Below, piece by piece: positions 54,702-63,959 of a stretch of 64,000 bases of DNA. The notes below the pieces were generated by a model that saw only the letters and a program-made list of their open reading frames with translations, searched no databases and was not told where the DNA came from. Every line of letters starts with the position of its first letter. Positions within the stretch are counted from its first letter, which is position 1. The translations under genes and the position numbers were made by a program. Origin of the DNA: JBAXQQ01 sp037131695 (GTDB lineage: Bacteria; Armatimonadota; Hebobacteria; CAIYQO01); assembly GCA_964638715.1 (NCBI GenBank), contig CAZWZF010000012.1, positions 42,329 to 106,328 on the forward strand. Direction: 5' to 3'.

Positions 54702-57170
54702 CTATTTTTGCAGTTTTTCCAAAGATTGCAGAATTTCCAGCCTTAGTTTATCCGCAGCATCATAATCATTCACTTGATTCCATTTGATATTATCGACACC
54801 GGTAGAATTCAACACCTTATTAACGCCATCAGTCAGCAATGTTTGCGCATGGGCAATTTCCGGGTGGTTTGGTTTGGCTGCCGCAATTGCTTTTTTCAGC
54901 ATTACCATATATTCGTAATCTTCAACACCCTCGCGAATAGCTTCCATCTGTTTTGCGGGCATTACAGTATCAGGCTCCAGAATAAATGGCACATAATTTA
55001 TATCTTTAACTGAATAATTCTGCCATGCAGTACCTTTTGGCAAACTGCTAAAACTCCAAAATCCCATTCCGCTGGCATCCACCGACCAGCAAAGCCATGC
55101 CTGCAGCCGAGAATATGAATACGGGTCAAGAGTATCGATTGGTCCTTTAGTATCATATATTTCCATTTGTTTGCCGATTTTCCGCTGATTGCGGAAAAAG
55201 TCGGTATTTTGGAACTTTCCAGAAAAATAAACAGAACGACCACGATCAAGACAGAATACATCAACCGCAGATTGCATGGCAGTTGAGATATTTTGCGGAC
55301 TGTTTATATTAACATCCTGAAATATGGTAACTTTAGGCTGAGCAGCATTAATAGCACATGCCCAGGAAGTTATGCGGGCATAAGCCTCGGTGGATCGTGG
55401 TTCATCGGCTATCATCAACACCAGTTGCTCGGGAGATAAACCTTGTGCAGCCAGATGTGTTGTCCAGAAATTTATCCAGGAGGTTACACGGGCGGAGAAG
55501 TCGGGAGTGTTAATTTTTGCACCATTAAGAATATCCGGCGGATTAAGAAACACGCAGTACCGGCGTGCGCTGCCTTTCCACAATTTTACCCAATTATCAA
55601 AATCAGCAGTATTTGCATCTTTCATAGTGTTGTCTTTATTGAAATTGCCGAATGGCAATACCTTGTTAATTGACCAGGGTGAGTCAACAAAGTGAGACTG
55701 CAGCATTGCGATAAATGCCGCCTGATTCTGTGCTGTTACCCCGTAGATGAAATAATTTGAGTAATCCCAACCATACAAATGCAATGTTGGCTGTTTAGGG
55801 AATTGGGATGAGAAAATTTGCAATGATAACGGAACTACACCATGATAATTTTCTCCAGTAATATCAACCCGGGCATTATATGTCTTCGCTGCCAGGGAAG
55901 TTGGATGAACAGTAAACCATACCTGCTTTAGCATACCGGCAGGAATAATAATTTCTGCACCATCAGCACCAGTTGTTATCGGTTCCAATCCCCGCGCAAC
56001 AGGTACATTTAACGTGCTGTCATGCCAAAGTACTTGCGATATTGAAAGAAAATCAGTTCCTGCGTCTGTCGGCATTCCCTGAACTTTGATATGAAGTTTT
56101 ACTGGAAGCCCGGTGTTATTCGTCAAGTTCACCACGCCACTCCGCCATTCGCCATTCATCATTGCTATCTGTACCGAGGCTGCCGATTTCGCGTCCGGTC
56201 CTTGTGTAGGCGTTAAATAGGCGTATGGATTGCAAACCCAGGCCTGTAATGGCGATTTATGCTGTTTTGCGCGTATCTGACCGCGCAAGGCATAAATTTG
56301 CGTATCAATGTCGTTTAAAGGCAATAAGGTTTTATATGTCGTTAACTCAACATCAGGTAATTTTTCAATTTGAGATTGCAGAGTATCACAAGTACCGAGT
56401 AAGGCTTTGCTGTCTGATACCGGAAGTTTGGCAGAATTCAGTTCTTCATGTGCAGATTTCAGATTAGCCATCAAATGACTTTGAAAACTATTATTAACTA
56501 TCATTTGATCAAAGAACTCTTTTGATCTTTTCCCGGTTGTAGGGTACGGTGTCATAGCACGTGTTTGTTTTCCTCGATACACCTCTATCTCATCGCTAAA
56601 TACACAATTTGAGACGCCATCATTAGTATCCACAATTAACTGTATGTATCGACCATGAGTTTTTAATTCATCTGTCCAAAAACGATAGGAATAACTTTTA
56701 TCGGGAGGAGCCCGGTGTGCATTAAGATTAAGTTTTATAAGGTCGCCTACTGGAATGAAATCATTGCCATCATTACTTACTAAAATGGAAATTGTTGTGG
56801 GCCAGTAAACATCATCCTGATTAGCTGCAGTGTTGTATGATGCTCCACGAATTGGCTGGTCACTGCCCAGGTCAATAGTTATAGTCACCGGACGAGATAT
56901 CATCCATCCTACAGTAGTCGGCTGTGTCCAGAACATCTTTAAGCCGTTGGAATACACGCCATCAGTTAACTTGGTTGATTCAAAGCCATTTTTACAATTC
57001 GGGTAGTTGGGAGCCGGCTGCATGGTATACGAAGCTTTCAAAGCGATATTTTCATACTTTGAAGTTATATCATAACCATTTGGAACGCTGGAATATGAGG
57101 TTTGAATAAGGCAAAGTGTCATAACCATTAATACGAAATTAATGTAACGCGCGCTGATAATTGATATCAT
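54702..57170 (-). CDS. Secreted GH123/DUF4091-like protein with discoidin-like domain
   Basis: 822 residues. After a signal peptide (about 1-27) comes an F5/8-type (discoidin) domain (about 35-205; VTITIDLGSDQPIRGASYNT). Then follow a helical linker, a beta domain (310-450) and a TIM-barrel-like DUF4091 domain: TLHLYGWDYSNYF, QLVLMIADEPRSTEAY, AWLCWSVDASGMGFWSFSSL and MEAIREGVEDYEYMVML near the end. GH123 enzymes are beta-N-acetylgalactosaminidases using an Asp-Glu pair; IADEPR supplies that pair here. So an exported hexosaminidase-like enzyme acting on glycans is plausible. It is divergent from the GNAT gene at 57312. Confidence 0.78.
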   Translation of the reverse strand: MISIISARYINFVLMVMTLCLIQTSYSSVPNGYDITSKYENIALKASYTMQPAPNYPNCKNGFESTKLTDGVYSNGLKMFWTQPTTVGWMISRPVTITIDLGSDQPIRGASYNTAANQDDVYWPTTISILVSNDGNDFIPVGDLIKLNLNAHRAPPDKSYSYRFWTDELKTHGRYIQLIVDTNDGVSNCVFSDEIEVYRGKQTRAMTPYPTTGKRSKEFFDQMIVNNSFQSHLMANLKSAHEELNSAKLPVSDSKALLGTCDTLQSQIEKLPDVELTTYKTLLPLNDIDTQIYALRGQIRAKQHKSPLQAWVCNPYAYLTPTQGPDAKSAASVQIAMMNGEWRSGVVNLTNNTGLPVKLHIKVQGMPTDAGTDFLSISQVLWHDSTLNVPVARGLEPITTGADGAEIIIPAGMLKQVWFTVHPTSLAAKTYNARVDITGENYHGVVPLSLQIFSSQFPKQPTLHLYGWDYSNYFIYGVTAQNQAAFIAMLQSHFVDSPWSINKVLPFGNFNKDNTMKDANTADFDNWVKLWKGSARRYCVFLNPPDILNGAKINTPDFSARVTSWINFWTTHLAAQGLSPEQLVLMIADEPRSTEAYARITSWACAINAAQPKVTIFQDVNINSPQNISTAMQSAVDVFCLDRGRSVYFSGKFQNTDFFRNQRKIGKQMEIYDTKGPIDTLDPYSYSRLQAWLCWSVDASGMGFWSFSSLPKGTAWQNYSVKDINYVPFILEPDTVMPAKQMEAIREGVEDYEYMVMLKKAIAAAKPNHPEIAHAQTLLTDGVNKVLNSTGVDNIKWNQVNDYDAADKLRLEILQSLEKLQK

Positions 57171-57311
57171 GATATTTCAATTCCTTCTGTATATATAATA
57201 TCAGTATTAACTGAATTAAGATACATTAAACATTCTACAACCGGTATATACATGACTGTGAATTTTAAGGTAAAATGTTTTTTATAGCACAACATAATGA
57301 GAAGCATCAAA

Positions 57312-57857
57312 ATGACAAAACAACCTAATTTAACAACAGAAAGATTAATACTGCGGCCATTTGAATTAAATGATGCGCCAATAATACAGCAACTTGTCGG
57401 AGACCCGGCAATTGCAGATACCACACTGAATATACCACATCCATATCTGGACGGCATGGCAGAAGGTTGGATTGCGACTCATCAACCACAATTCGAAATC
57501 GGAGCGTCAGTTGTCTTTGCCATCACATTGCGAACCACAGATGAATTAATAGGTTCTATTGGCCTGGGTATAGAACGACGCCATGACCGCGCGGAACTGG
57601 GTTATTGGGTTGGTGTTCCTTACTGGGGAAAAGGATATTGTACCGAAGCTGGACGCGAATTATTTGCCTACGGATTTACTGATTTGGCATTAAATCGTAT
57701 ATACTCCTGTCATTTCACCCGCAACCCGGCATCAGGCAAGGTAATGCAGAAACTCGGTATGATACAGGAAGGTATTGCACGTAAAAGTGTGAAGAAAAAT
57801 GAAAATTACGAAGATATTGTCACCTACGCCATATTGCGGGAAGATAGGATTAAATAA
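57312..57857 (+). CDS. RimJ/RimL-type GNAT acetyltransferase
   Basis: 181 residues from ATG 57312, preceded by GAGAAG; ATG 57297 would add five residues. The opening LTTERLILRPFELNDAPIIQ and later ELGYWVGVPYWGKGYCTEAG, NRIYSCHFTRNPASGKVMQK and GMIQEGIARK are the RimJ/RimL family signature. Members acetylate protein N-termini, aminoglycosides or small amines. The acceptor here is unknown. It is the only plus-strand gene between two minus-strand glycosidase-like genes. Confidence 0.9.
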   Translation: MTKQPNLTTERLILRPFELNDAPIIQQLVGDPAIADTTLNIPHPYLDGMAEGWIATHQPQFEIGASVVFAITLRTTDELIGSIGLGIERRHDRAELGYWVGVPYWGKGYCTEAGRELFAYGFTDLALNRIYSCHFTRNPASGKVMQKLGMIQEGIARKSVKKNENYEDIVTYAILREDRIK

Positions 57858-57889
57858 AATGATTTTTTACAATTGCAGTTATATCAGCT

Positions 57890-59434
57890 TCATTTTTCTA
57901 ATGTAATAAAAACAGGTGTCGTAGTAAGATTCAAGATAAAAGGCCTATCACCGATATTAATTGTCTCTTGCTGCGGGGTTTTAGTATTCATTTTGGTAAT
58001 GAGTTTTTCTACTGTAACAGTATGTCCCTGAAGTGCTGCAATGCTGAATGTCAGTACTGGAACTGGTTCATCAGGCAGCACTAATTTATTCGGATTCAGC
58101 CAGGCAATGGTAGTATCTGGCTTTCCCGGACGTATTACCAGATAAGCACGCACACGCGAGTCTTCATTGGGTAGTCGGGTGATTTTTGTATAACCTTTCA
58201 AATGTAATTGAAGTTGCTGAATTGCATAAAAAGATGGATATATTTCTTTTAATTCGCGACCCTCTTTAAAAAGTGCGAGATTCGTTTTTATCATCCCACC
58301 CCATGCACTGTTGCCTGCTCCGGCTTGTCCAAAACCTTTAAGAAAATCGATATCTTCAGTAAATGCAGTATCAATCAATATTACCCCTTGTTCTGCAGCA
58401 ATAATTACCTTTTCCACCATATCGCAGGCAACCACTTCGCGTGCCCAATTTACTGTTTCTTTATCATCTGCCACCATTTTCTGAAAATAGGCAGCCAGAC
58501 GTAGACGGTCGGCATCAACTGCAGGGGGAATAATTATAGCGAGTTCTTCCTTTTTACCGCTTACCCGTGTTGCCGGACCCCAACCCATAAACGGAGTTGG
58601 CATAGTATCAGAAATAATGACAGGTTTTGTATATTTCCGTTGTGCAGTTTCCCAATGCAGCCAACGTACCATATCTTCAATCTCATAAGGGTCACCCAAT
58701 GCATGAATGTTAAGAATATCAAAAAGTTCTGGATGGTCCAGCACCTTGCGAATATCTGCCAGCGAGTGATACATTATGCGTTTATCTACTCCCGCGAAAG
58801 ATTTTTCATAATCCTGTGACTCAGGGTGAGTCCGAAATGCCGTGGTAATCAAAAATGCTGCATGCAAGATTTTAACCTTGCTGCTGGCAGCTTTCGCTGC
58901 CGCATGCGCCAACGTCAAAACATGAATATATTCATCAACCGATTCTGGCTCGTAAGTAGAAAATTCAATTCCAATCTCAACATAATTTATCGGTGCCAAT
59001 AAACCCGGCATGTCATTTACACCATCACCATCATAACGTTCAACAATGGCAGTAACCCAGGCGATATAATCTGCCTCATACTTTTTCTGTGGTGCATAAT
59101 TCCGCAACGGTGCTTTCACTGCCCATGCATCACGCGTGGTTAATCCAAGCACTATTTGCGAAAATCCAGCATTCTGGTATTCACTCACCAATTTATCCAA
59201 CACTCGAAAATCAATGGGTTTACCACTTCCATGCTGCATTTTCCCCCACAAAAAATCCTCTGGCATGATTTTCGCCACCGGAACACCCATTTTCGCCAGT
59301 ATCTTCGCTTGCCCTAAGAATGCATATTCAACACCGATTTGAATTTCTTGATTCATTGGCATCACATCATCAGTATATGCCTGGGTAAAAAATATCAGAC
59401 TAATAATAAAAAGTATTAATTTTCGGTATATCAT
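57890..59434 (-). CDS. Secreted GH39/clan GH-A-like TIM-barrel protein
   Basis: 514 residues from ATG 59434 (GAGG upstream; the longer frame to 59482 adds a poor start). After the signal peptide (IYRKLILFIISLIFFTQAYT) the barrel resembles clan GH-A enzymes: QIVLGLTTRDAWAVKAP, the acid/base-like VEIGIEFSTYEPES (about 150-163) and the strand KPVIISDTMPTPFMGWGP, where the usual nucleophile Glu is replaced by Asp. A late beta domain (RVRAYLVIRPGKPDTTIAWL) completes it. The altered nucleophile makes catalytic activity uncertain; it might be a binding protein or a divergent family. Probably exported and glycan-related. Confidence 0.62.
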   Translation of the reverse strand: MIYRKLILFIISLIFFTQAYTDDVMPMNQEIQIGVEYAFLGQAKILAKMGVPVAKIMPEDFLWGKMQHGSGKPIDFRVLDKLVSEYQNAGFSQIVLGLTTRDAWAVKAPLRNYAPQKKYEADYIAWVTAIVERYDGDGVNDMPGLLAPINYVEIGIEFSTYEPESVDEYIHVLTLAHAAAKAASSKVKILHAAFLITTAFRTHPESQDYEKSFAGVDKRIMYHSLADIRKVLDHPELFDILNIHALGDPYEIEDMVRWLHWETAQRKYTKPVIISDTMPTPFMGWGPATRVSGKKEELAIIIPPAVDADRLRLAAYFQKMVADDKETVNWAREVVACDMVEKVIIAAEQGVILIDTAFTEDIDFLKGFGQAGAGNSAWGGMIKTNLALFKEGRELKEIYPSFYAIQQLQLHLKGYTKITRLPNEDSRVRAYLVIRPGKPDTTIAWLNPNKLVLPDEPVPVLTFSIAALQGHTVTVEKLITKMNTKTPQQETINIGDRPFILNLTTTPVFITLEK

Positions 59435-59739
59435 TATAAATGCCTCAATAAAATAACAACCAGAATCTACTATCGATATCAATAAACTGAACAGATATAC
59501 TATACCATAGCAAATAAGTTCATAAACAGTTGCTGATTTATTTTAAATAAAAGAAATACGCCATGACTAACAACTATCATGAAACTATCCGAAAAAGTTG
59601 AAAATCAATTGCCTATAATCATCAGTTAAAGCATTGTGATGTCGCAATACTTAACGAATGATATAAATCGCATCTCTATTTTAGATGAAGTTATCTATCA
59701 TCCTTTTCTATGTTTCTCAACAAAACAGTTGAATTTCTA

Positions 59740-59768
59740 TTGACACATCCGTAGTAGCTTACTATATT
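59740..59768 (+). promoter_or_regulatory. Strong sigma-70-type promoter of the prepilin gene
   Basis: Consensus TTGACA (59740-59745), a 17-base spacer and TATATT (59763-59768). Transcription would begin near 59775, about 50 bases before ATG 59824. The 300 bases further upstream hold no gene. Confidence 0.8.
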
Positions 59769-59823
59769 TAATGTGGTCACGTACCCATTTAGTTACGTCA
59801 ATATTTTTCGAGAGGTTTTATCT

Positions 59824-61023
59824 ATGATTAAGACAACACATCAAGGCTCAAAAGGATTTACCCTTATTGAACTGTTAGTAGTAATTGCAATAATTGCAAT
59901 TTTAGCTGCGATTCTGTTTCCTGTTTTTGCTCGTGCCCGCGAAAAAGCGCGACAGACAACCTGTACCAGTAATCAGCGGCAAATTTCAGCGTCTATTCTG
60001 ATGTGGTCCCAGGACCACGAAGAGACTTTTCCAAGCGCGACGATATGGAATGATGTGCGTGTTGATGCCGGTGCATTAATTTGCCCAACATTGGGGAAAA
60101 GTACCGCAAATGGATATGCATATAACATCACTCTCGACAGTAAAGGACTTGGCGACGTTTCTGATACTTCAGGTATGTTGCTCACCGGTGATAGTACCGA
60201 CAGTAACCACATGATTTATGCAGGACCAGACGTCGATTATCGCCACAGCAGCCAGGCGATAGTATCTTATACTGACGGACATGTCGGTACCAGCAAATAT
60301 GTCCCCATCATGGTGCAGCCGCAAGCAGACGCGCTGGCTGGACTAACTCCTCGTACCCTTACTACCACTTCGCCGGGAACAACTAATTCATGGTGGGGAA
60401 CCACAGCAGATGAAAACACCTATATCAAAATGCGAATTATCAGCGATGCTACTGCAAATCCTGCCAATGCCACAACAGTAAGCAACTATACCAATGGCGA
60501 CACTCAATACAACACTGTAAGCTGTGACCTTGCAACAGTAAAATCCGGCACACCAACAACATGGTGGGCAATCACCCTTGATCTCAGCATGTATGCCGGC
60601 AATTATGACACCATTGTAGGTGTACGTGACACCGCTGGAAAAGATATTGTAAATGTCTGTCGTACCTGGGACTATTTCATGACGCCATCATCTCAAAGTA
60701 CTTACACCCACTATTTGAATGTACCACAGCAGCTTGGAAACGGCTTCACCAACTTTACTGCTTGCACTGTAATTGGCACCCCATCCCAGCCAAAAGGATC
60801 GAATCCCGGACCATGGTATAAATTAAAATTCGTTGGAACCCCCAATAATAAAATCTATTACGAATATGTCGATATCAAAGGCACCTTTGTTGGGTCAAGT
60901 GTAAGTTCCACAGCAACCAGTGGCGCCACAATTTTGGCTCCGAAAACCTTCTACACATTCAGTTCAATCGGTAATGGATCCAGAACTATTAAAGCCACAA
61001 ACATTCGTTATGATTATAAATAA
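59824..61023 (+). CDS. Type II prepilin / pseudopilin with H-X9-DG-like domain
   Basis: 399 residues from ATG 59824 (GAGAGG upstream; the frame from 59773 overlaps the promoter). The class III-type leader MIKTTHQGSKG is cut before Phe-12, with Glu five residues on (FTLIELLVVIAIIAILAAIL), followed by FPVFARAREKARQ. The central YRHSSQAIVSYTDGHVG is the H-X9-DG motif of the DUF1559-like prepilins. The C-terminal 230 residues are an additional beta-rich domain without a recognised family. The protein is a surface pilus or pseudopilus component, processed by a prepilin peptidase encoded elsewhere. It is transcribed alone, with strong promoter and terminator, implying high expression. Confidence 0.9.
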   Translation: MIKTTHQGSKGFTLIELLVVIAIIAILAAILFPVFARAREKARQTTCTSNQRQISASILMWSQDHEETFPSATIWNDVRVDAGALICPTLGKSTANGYAYNITLDSKGLGDVSDTSGMLLTGDSTDSNHMIYAGPDVDYRHSSQAIVSYTDGHVGTSKYVPIMVQPQADALAGLTPRTLTTTSPGTTNSWWGTTADENTYIKMRIISDATANPANATTVSNYTNGDTQYNTVSCDLATVKSGTPTTWWAITLDLSMYAGNYDTIVGVRDTAGKDIVNVCRTWDYFMTPSSQSTYTHYLNVPQQLGNGFTNFTACTVIGTPSQPKGSNPGPWYKLKFVGTPNNKIYYEYVDIKGTFVGSSVSSTATSGATILAPKTFYTFSSIGNGSRTIKATNIRYDYK

Positions 61024-61055
61024 ATCATGATGTAACCGAATATTTAACAAAAAAC

Positions 61056-61088
61056 ATACCCGCAACTACAAATACCTGCGGGTATTTT
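61056..61088 (+). terminator. Terminator of the prepilin gene
   Basis: ATACCCGCA (61056-61064) pairs with TGCGGGTAT (61077-61085) around a 12-base loop and is followed by TTT. It lies 33 bases after the stop. Confidence 0.82.
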
Positions 61089-61117
61089 CAATTATACGAC
61101 GAATATAAATATTTATT

Positions 61118-61873
61118 ATGACAAACCAATTTCACGAAGCGAATCGAAAAAGCTGGGATGCTGCGGCAAGCGCAGGTCGCGGCCAGGTTGATAATAGTAA
61201 AAACTGGCGTGCTTGTTATGAAGACGCATCAATATTTTTTCTTGCGGAAGAAATGACATGGCTATTAGGCATCTCTGGAAAATCTGTTTGTGTTCTGGGC
61301 AGTGGTGATAATGTGGCAGTATTCGCGCTTGCCGGCATGGGTGCCAGTGTAACATCAGTAGATATATCAGAAGAACAGTTGCACATCGCAGCAGAACGAG
61401 CACATGAAGTTAATGCGAATATCAATTTTATTCGCGCTGATGTGACTAACCTGTCAGAAATTCCAGACAACATTTTCGACTTGGTATATACCGGTGGTCA
61501 TGTCGCGGTATGGGTATCAGATTTGCGGGCTTATTATCGTGAGGCAGTTCGCATTCTGAAACCAGGCGGAAAATTAATTATCAATGAATACCATCCATTT
61601 CGCCGCTGTATGCAATATGACAACTCATACCAATATTTCAACCACGGGCCTTTTCAATTTGACAATGCCGAAGATATTCCATACGCAGAACCGGGTTATT
61701 TGCCATCGTACGAATTTCACTGGACAGTCAGCGATTTTGTTAACGCCGTGATAGATGCAGACGCAGCATTGCTGCAACTGCATGAAATTGGCGATGAAGC
61801 AGAATGTTGGGAAAGCATGAATCTGGCGGGATTGCCGCGATGTTTGCTATTATTGGCACAGAAGAATATATAA
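61118..61873 (+). CDS. Class I SAM-dependent methyltransferase
   Basis: 251 residues. Motif I is VLGSGDN (59-65), with Asp in SVDISEEQL and the post-motif ILKPGGKLIINEYHPFRR (about 148-165). The beginning, FHEANRKSWDAAASAGRGQV, matches small-molecule methyltransferases. A late AELHxIG-like DAALLQLHEIGDEAECWE is also shared with that group. Substrate unknown. Only TTTATT precedes the ATG, so translation may be weak. It is followed 92 bases later by an unrelated TIM-barrel gene. Confidence 0.85.
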   Translation: MTNQFHEANRKSWDAAASAGRGQVDNSKNWRACYEDASIFFLAEEMTWLLGISGKSVCVLGSGDNVAVFALAGMGASVTSVDISEEQLHIAAERAHEVNANINFIRADVTNLSEIPDNIFDLVYTGGHVAVWVSDLRAYYREAVRILKPGGKLIINEYHPFRRCMQYDNSYQYFNHGPFQFDNAEDIPYAEPGYLPSYEFHWTVSDFVNAVIDADAALLQLHEIGDEAECWESMNLAGLPRCLLLLAQKNI

Positions 61874-61965
61874 ATATCCACATCGATTATCAGGATTTGA
61901 TAAGATAGAATTATCATCTTTTTTAATCCTGAAAATCGATGTAAAATAAAAACGAGGATACTATC

Positions 61966-63081
61966 ATGCTGGAATTCGGATTTTGGGAATATACCGCGCC
62001 GGGTGGCGGGTCGGTTGACAGATATACAACAGCGGATTGGGACATGTTGTTGGATGATATGGCTGGCGGCGGGATGAACTCGCTGGTTCTTTGTGTGAAA
62101 TGGCTCACTACCGGGTACCGTTCCCGATATGATTGGCTCGATCAGGATCCTAATGCAACCGGCATTTCCACCGATAATTCCGTTATTCATTACGCCATGC
62201 GGGAAGCACGCAAACGCGGCATGAAGATTTGGCTGTTGGTCGTTGGTACTCAATATAACTCTTCAAAATTTGGCATTCAACCGGCAAACCCTGATGCGTA
62301 TTGGGGTGAGTTTGGCATGTATGACCTTGACCAGCCGGGAATTGCTGAACGAATCGAACTTCTTTATGCAGAAATTATCGAACTTTTCGGCGAAATGGCG
62401 GATGGATTAATTGCAGAATTAGAGTTTTGCGACCGCGACTCTACGCATCGGATACCCATTTATAATGAATGGGCACAAGCAGAAAACCGGCCAGACTACG
62501 ACACAATAAAGAAAATCGCCATGGAACCACGAAGCTACCCATTCCTGGATTGGCGCGATTTCTCTACTGATCGCCGTTCCGTGATGCTGAAACGCATCGA
62601 ATCGGTGGTACGGGGAAAAGGTTTCACCGGACCATTAACCACCATCGTCGAAGTCGGCTCGTGTGATGGGGTGATGGTGCGCAACGTCAACCTGCCCCGA
62701 CTTCGCAAGACATCTCCGACATGGGGAGTGGTAACCTATGACAGCATTTACAACCGTCGCATCAACCGTCTTTCCAGCATGGATTACTGCGTTGTGCAGC
62801 CACGAGAATTAGGGTATGAAATTAATTACCTTACCCGCGGAGTGATGACATTTGGCGCCAATTGGGATGACATCTCCGACTCGCTGGATGACCAATGGCG
62901 AATGGTATATGAAGATGCGCTGATGTTCAAACCCGACCGCTTCTGGTTTATGGGTGCCGATGCCCGCAACCCGGAAGGAATGGTGTGCAACCCGATAAAA
63001 CTCCCCCAATGGGGATACCCCGACGGCCGCACCGCCCGACTGGCAATGCTGAAAATGGCAAAAGAGATGGGAGTGATTTAA
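61966..63081 (+). CDS. Unidentified TIM-barrel protein, glycosidase-like
   Basis: 371 residues from ATG 61966 with GAGG upstream. MLEFGFWEYTAPGGG and DDMAGGGMNSLVLCVKWLTT resemble the first strands of GHL/DUF4434-type barrels; ALREARKRGMK-like AMREARKRGMKIWLLVVGTQ follows. Conserved-looking acidic pairs are GLIAELEFCDRD (about 145-156) and TTIVEVGSCDG (about 225). No signal peptide, so cytoplasmic. The end has PKxxxFMGxDARNPEGM-like PDRFWFMGADARNPEGM. I cannot name the family firmly; a glycoside hydrolase or isomerase-like function is possible. Confidence 0.55.
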   Translation: MLEFGFWEYTAPGGGSVDRYTTADWDMLLDDMAGGGMNSLVLCVKWLTTGYRSRYDWLDQDPNATGISTDNSVIHYAMREARKRGMKIWLLVVGTQYNSSKFGIQPANPDAYWGEFGMYDLDQPGIAERIELLYAEIIELFGEMADGLIAELEFCDRDSTHRIPIYNEWAQAENRPDYDTIKKIAMEPRSYPFLDWRDFSTDRRSVMLKRIESVVRGKGFTGPLTTIVEVGSCDGVMVRNVNLPRLRKTSPTWGVVTYDSIYNRRINRLSSMDYCVVQPRELGYEINYLTRGVMTFGANWDDISDSLDDQWRMVYEDALMFKPDRFWFMGADARNPEGMVCNPIKLPQWGYPDGRTARLAMLKMAKEMGVI

Positions 63082-63083
63082 CA

Positions 63084-63200
63084 GTTTTCGGTTTTCAGTT
63101 TTCAGTTTTTAGTTTTCAGTTTTCAGTTTTCAGTTTTCAGTTATTAGAAAAATTACCAATTGCAATTTGCCATTTCCAATTTGCCATTTGCCATTAATTT
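63084..63200. repeat. Tandem TTTTCAG heptads and TTTGCCA-type octamers
   Basis: About eight tandem copies of the heptamer CAGTTTT (63082-63144) are followed by ATTGCAATTTGCCATTTCCA-type repeats (63155-63195). Related fragments occur at 9660-9697 (AATTTGCAATTTCCAATTTT) and 63850-63865 (GGTTTTCAGTTTTCAG). Low-complexity slippage sequence, non-coding. Confidence 0.75.
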
Positions 63201-63266
63201 CTCCTTCACAACACGCCTGCATATTGCTATACTCGTGCCGGTTTTACCTGTAAAAGGAGTCCTGAT

Positions 63267-63824
63267 ATGAATGATATTTCGATAGCTATAGAACAACTTG
63301 CTTTAGCAGCCGGTGCTACCCATGCACACACCCGGTCAACAACAGGTCTGCGCGCCGAAGAAGAGGTGCGTCAGAACTGCCTGGTGAATTACTGCGGCAA
63401 ATCCAACAAGTCCTGGACTTGCCCGCCCCACACTGGCGAACTGGAAGCACTGGGTGCGCGGTTGCTGACATATACCGATTGTATGGTGCTGCAAAGCATT
63501 TCAAACTTAGAAGACTCCTGGGATTTCGAGGGGATGGCAGACGCCGCCCATGCCCACAACAAAATGGTGCGCACACTTGCTGAACAAATCGCAGAGAAAT
63601 TCCCAAATCTGGAAATACTTCCCTTTGCCTGCGGGAGTTGCGATTATTGCGAAGAATGTACCTGCCCCGATGACCCCTGCCGCTTTCCCGACCTTGCCAT
63701 GTCATCAGTCGAGGCGCAAGGCTTGGATATAAACGCCCTGGTGACATCAGTAGGATTAAAATATATCAACGGCCTTAACACAGTATCTTACGTTGGAATG
63801 ATTTTGTGGCGGGAGAAAAAATAG
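63267..63824 (+). CDS. DUF2284-family putative metal-binding protein
   Basis: 185 residues; AAAGGAG precedes the ATG by about eight bases. Cysteines are grouped as QNCLVNYCGKSNKSWTCPP (36-54) and CGSCDYCEECTCP (about 120-132), the DUF2284 layout, which suggests an iron-sulfur or other metal cluster. The family is commonly found in anaerobes, and its biochemical role is undetermined. The last part (VTSVGLKYINGLNTVSYVGM) is the usual family end. No partner gene is adjacent. Downstream 63825-63955 carries only short heptad fragments. Confidence 0.85.
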   Translation: MNDISIAIEQLALAAGATHAHTRSTTGLRAEEEVRQNCLVNYCGKSNKSWTCPPHTGELEALGARLLTYTDCMVLQSISNLEDSWDFEGMADAAHAHNKMVRTLAEQIAEKFPNLEILPFACGSCDYCEECTCPDDPCRFPDLAMSSVEAQGLDINALVTSVGLKYINGLNTVSYVGMILWREKK

Positions 63825-63959
63825 AGTTGATTGGGAGTTAGGTATTAAGGTTTTCAGTTTTCAGACCATAATACCTAACCCAAATAAATTGGAAAAGGTA
63901 ATCAGTGTCGCTGCGCTGCAGCTAAATATCATTTTCATATTTTTATACTATTAACATGT

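Noticed and set aside
63084..63200. CRISPR array
   Set aside because: The repeated unit is 7-8 bases with no unique spacers; it is a simple tandem repeat.
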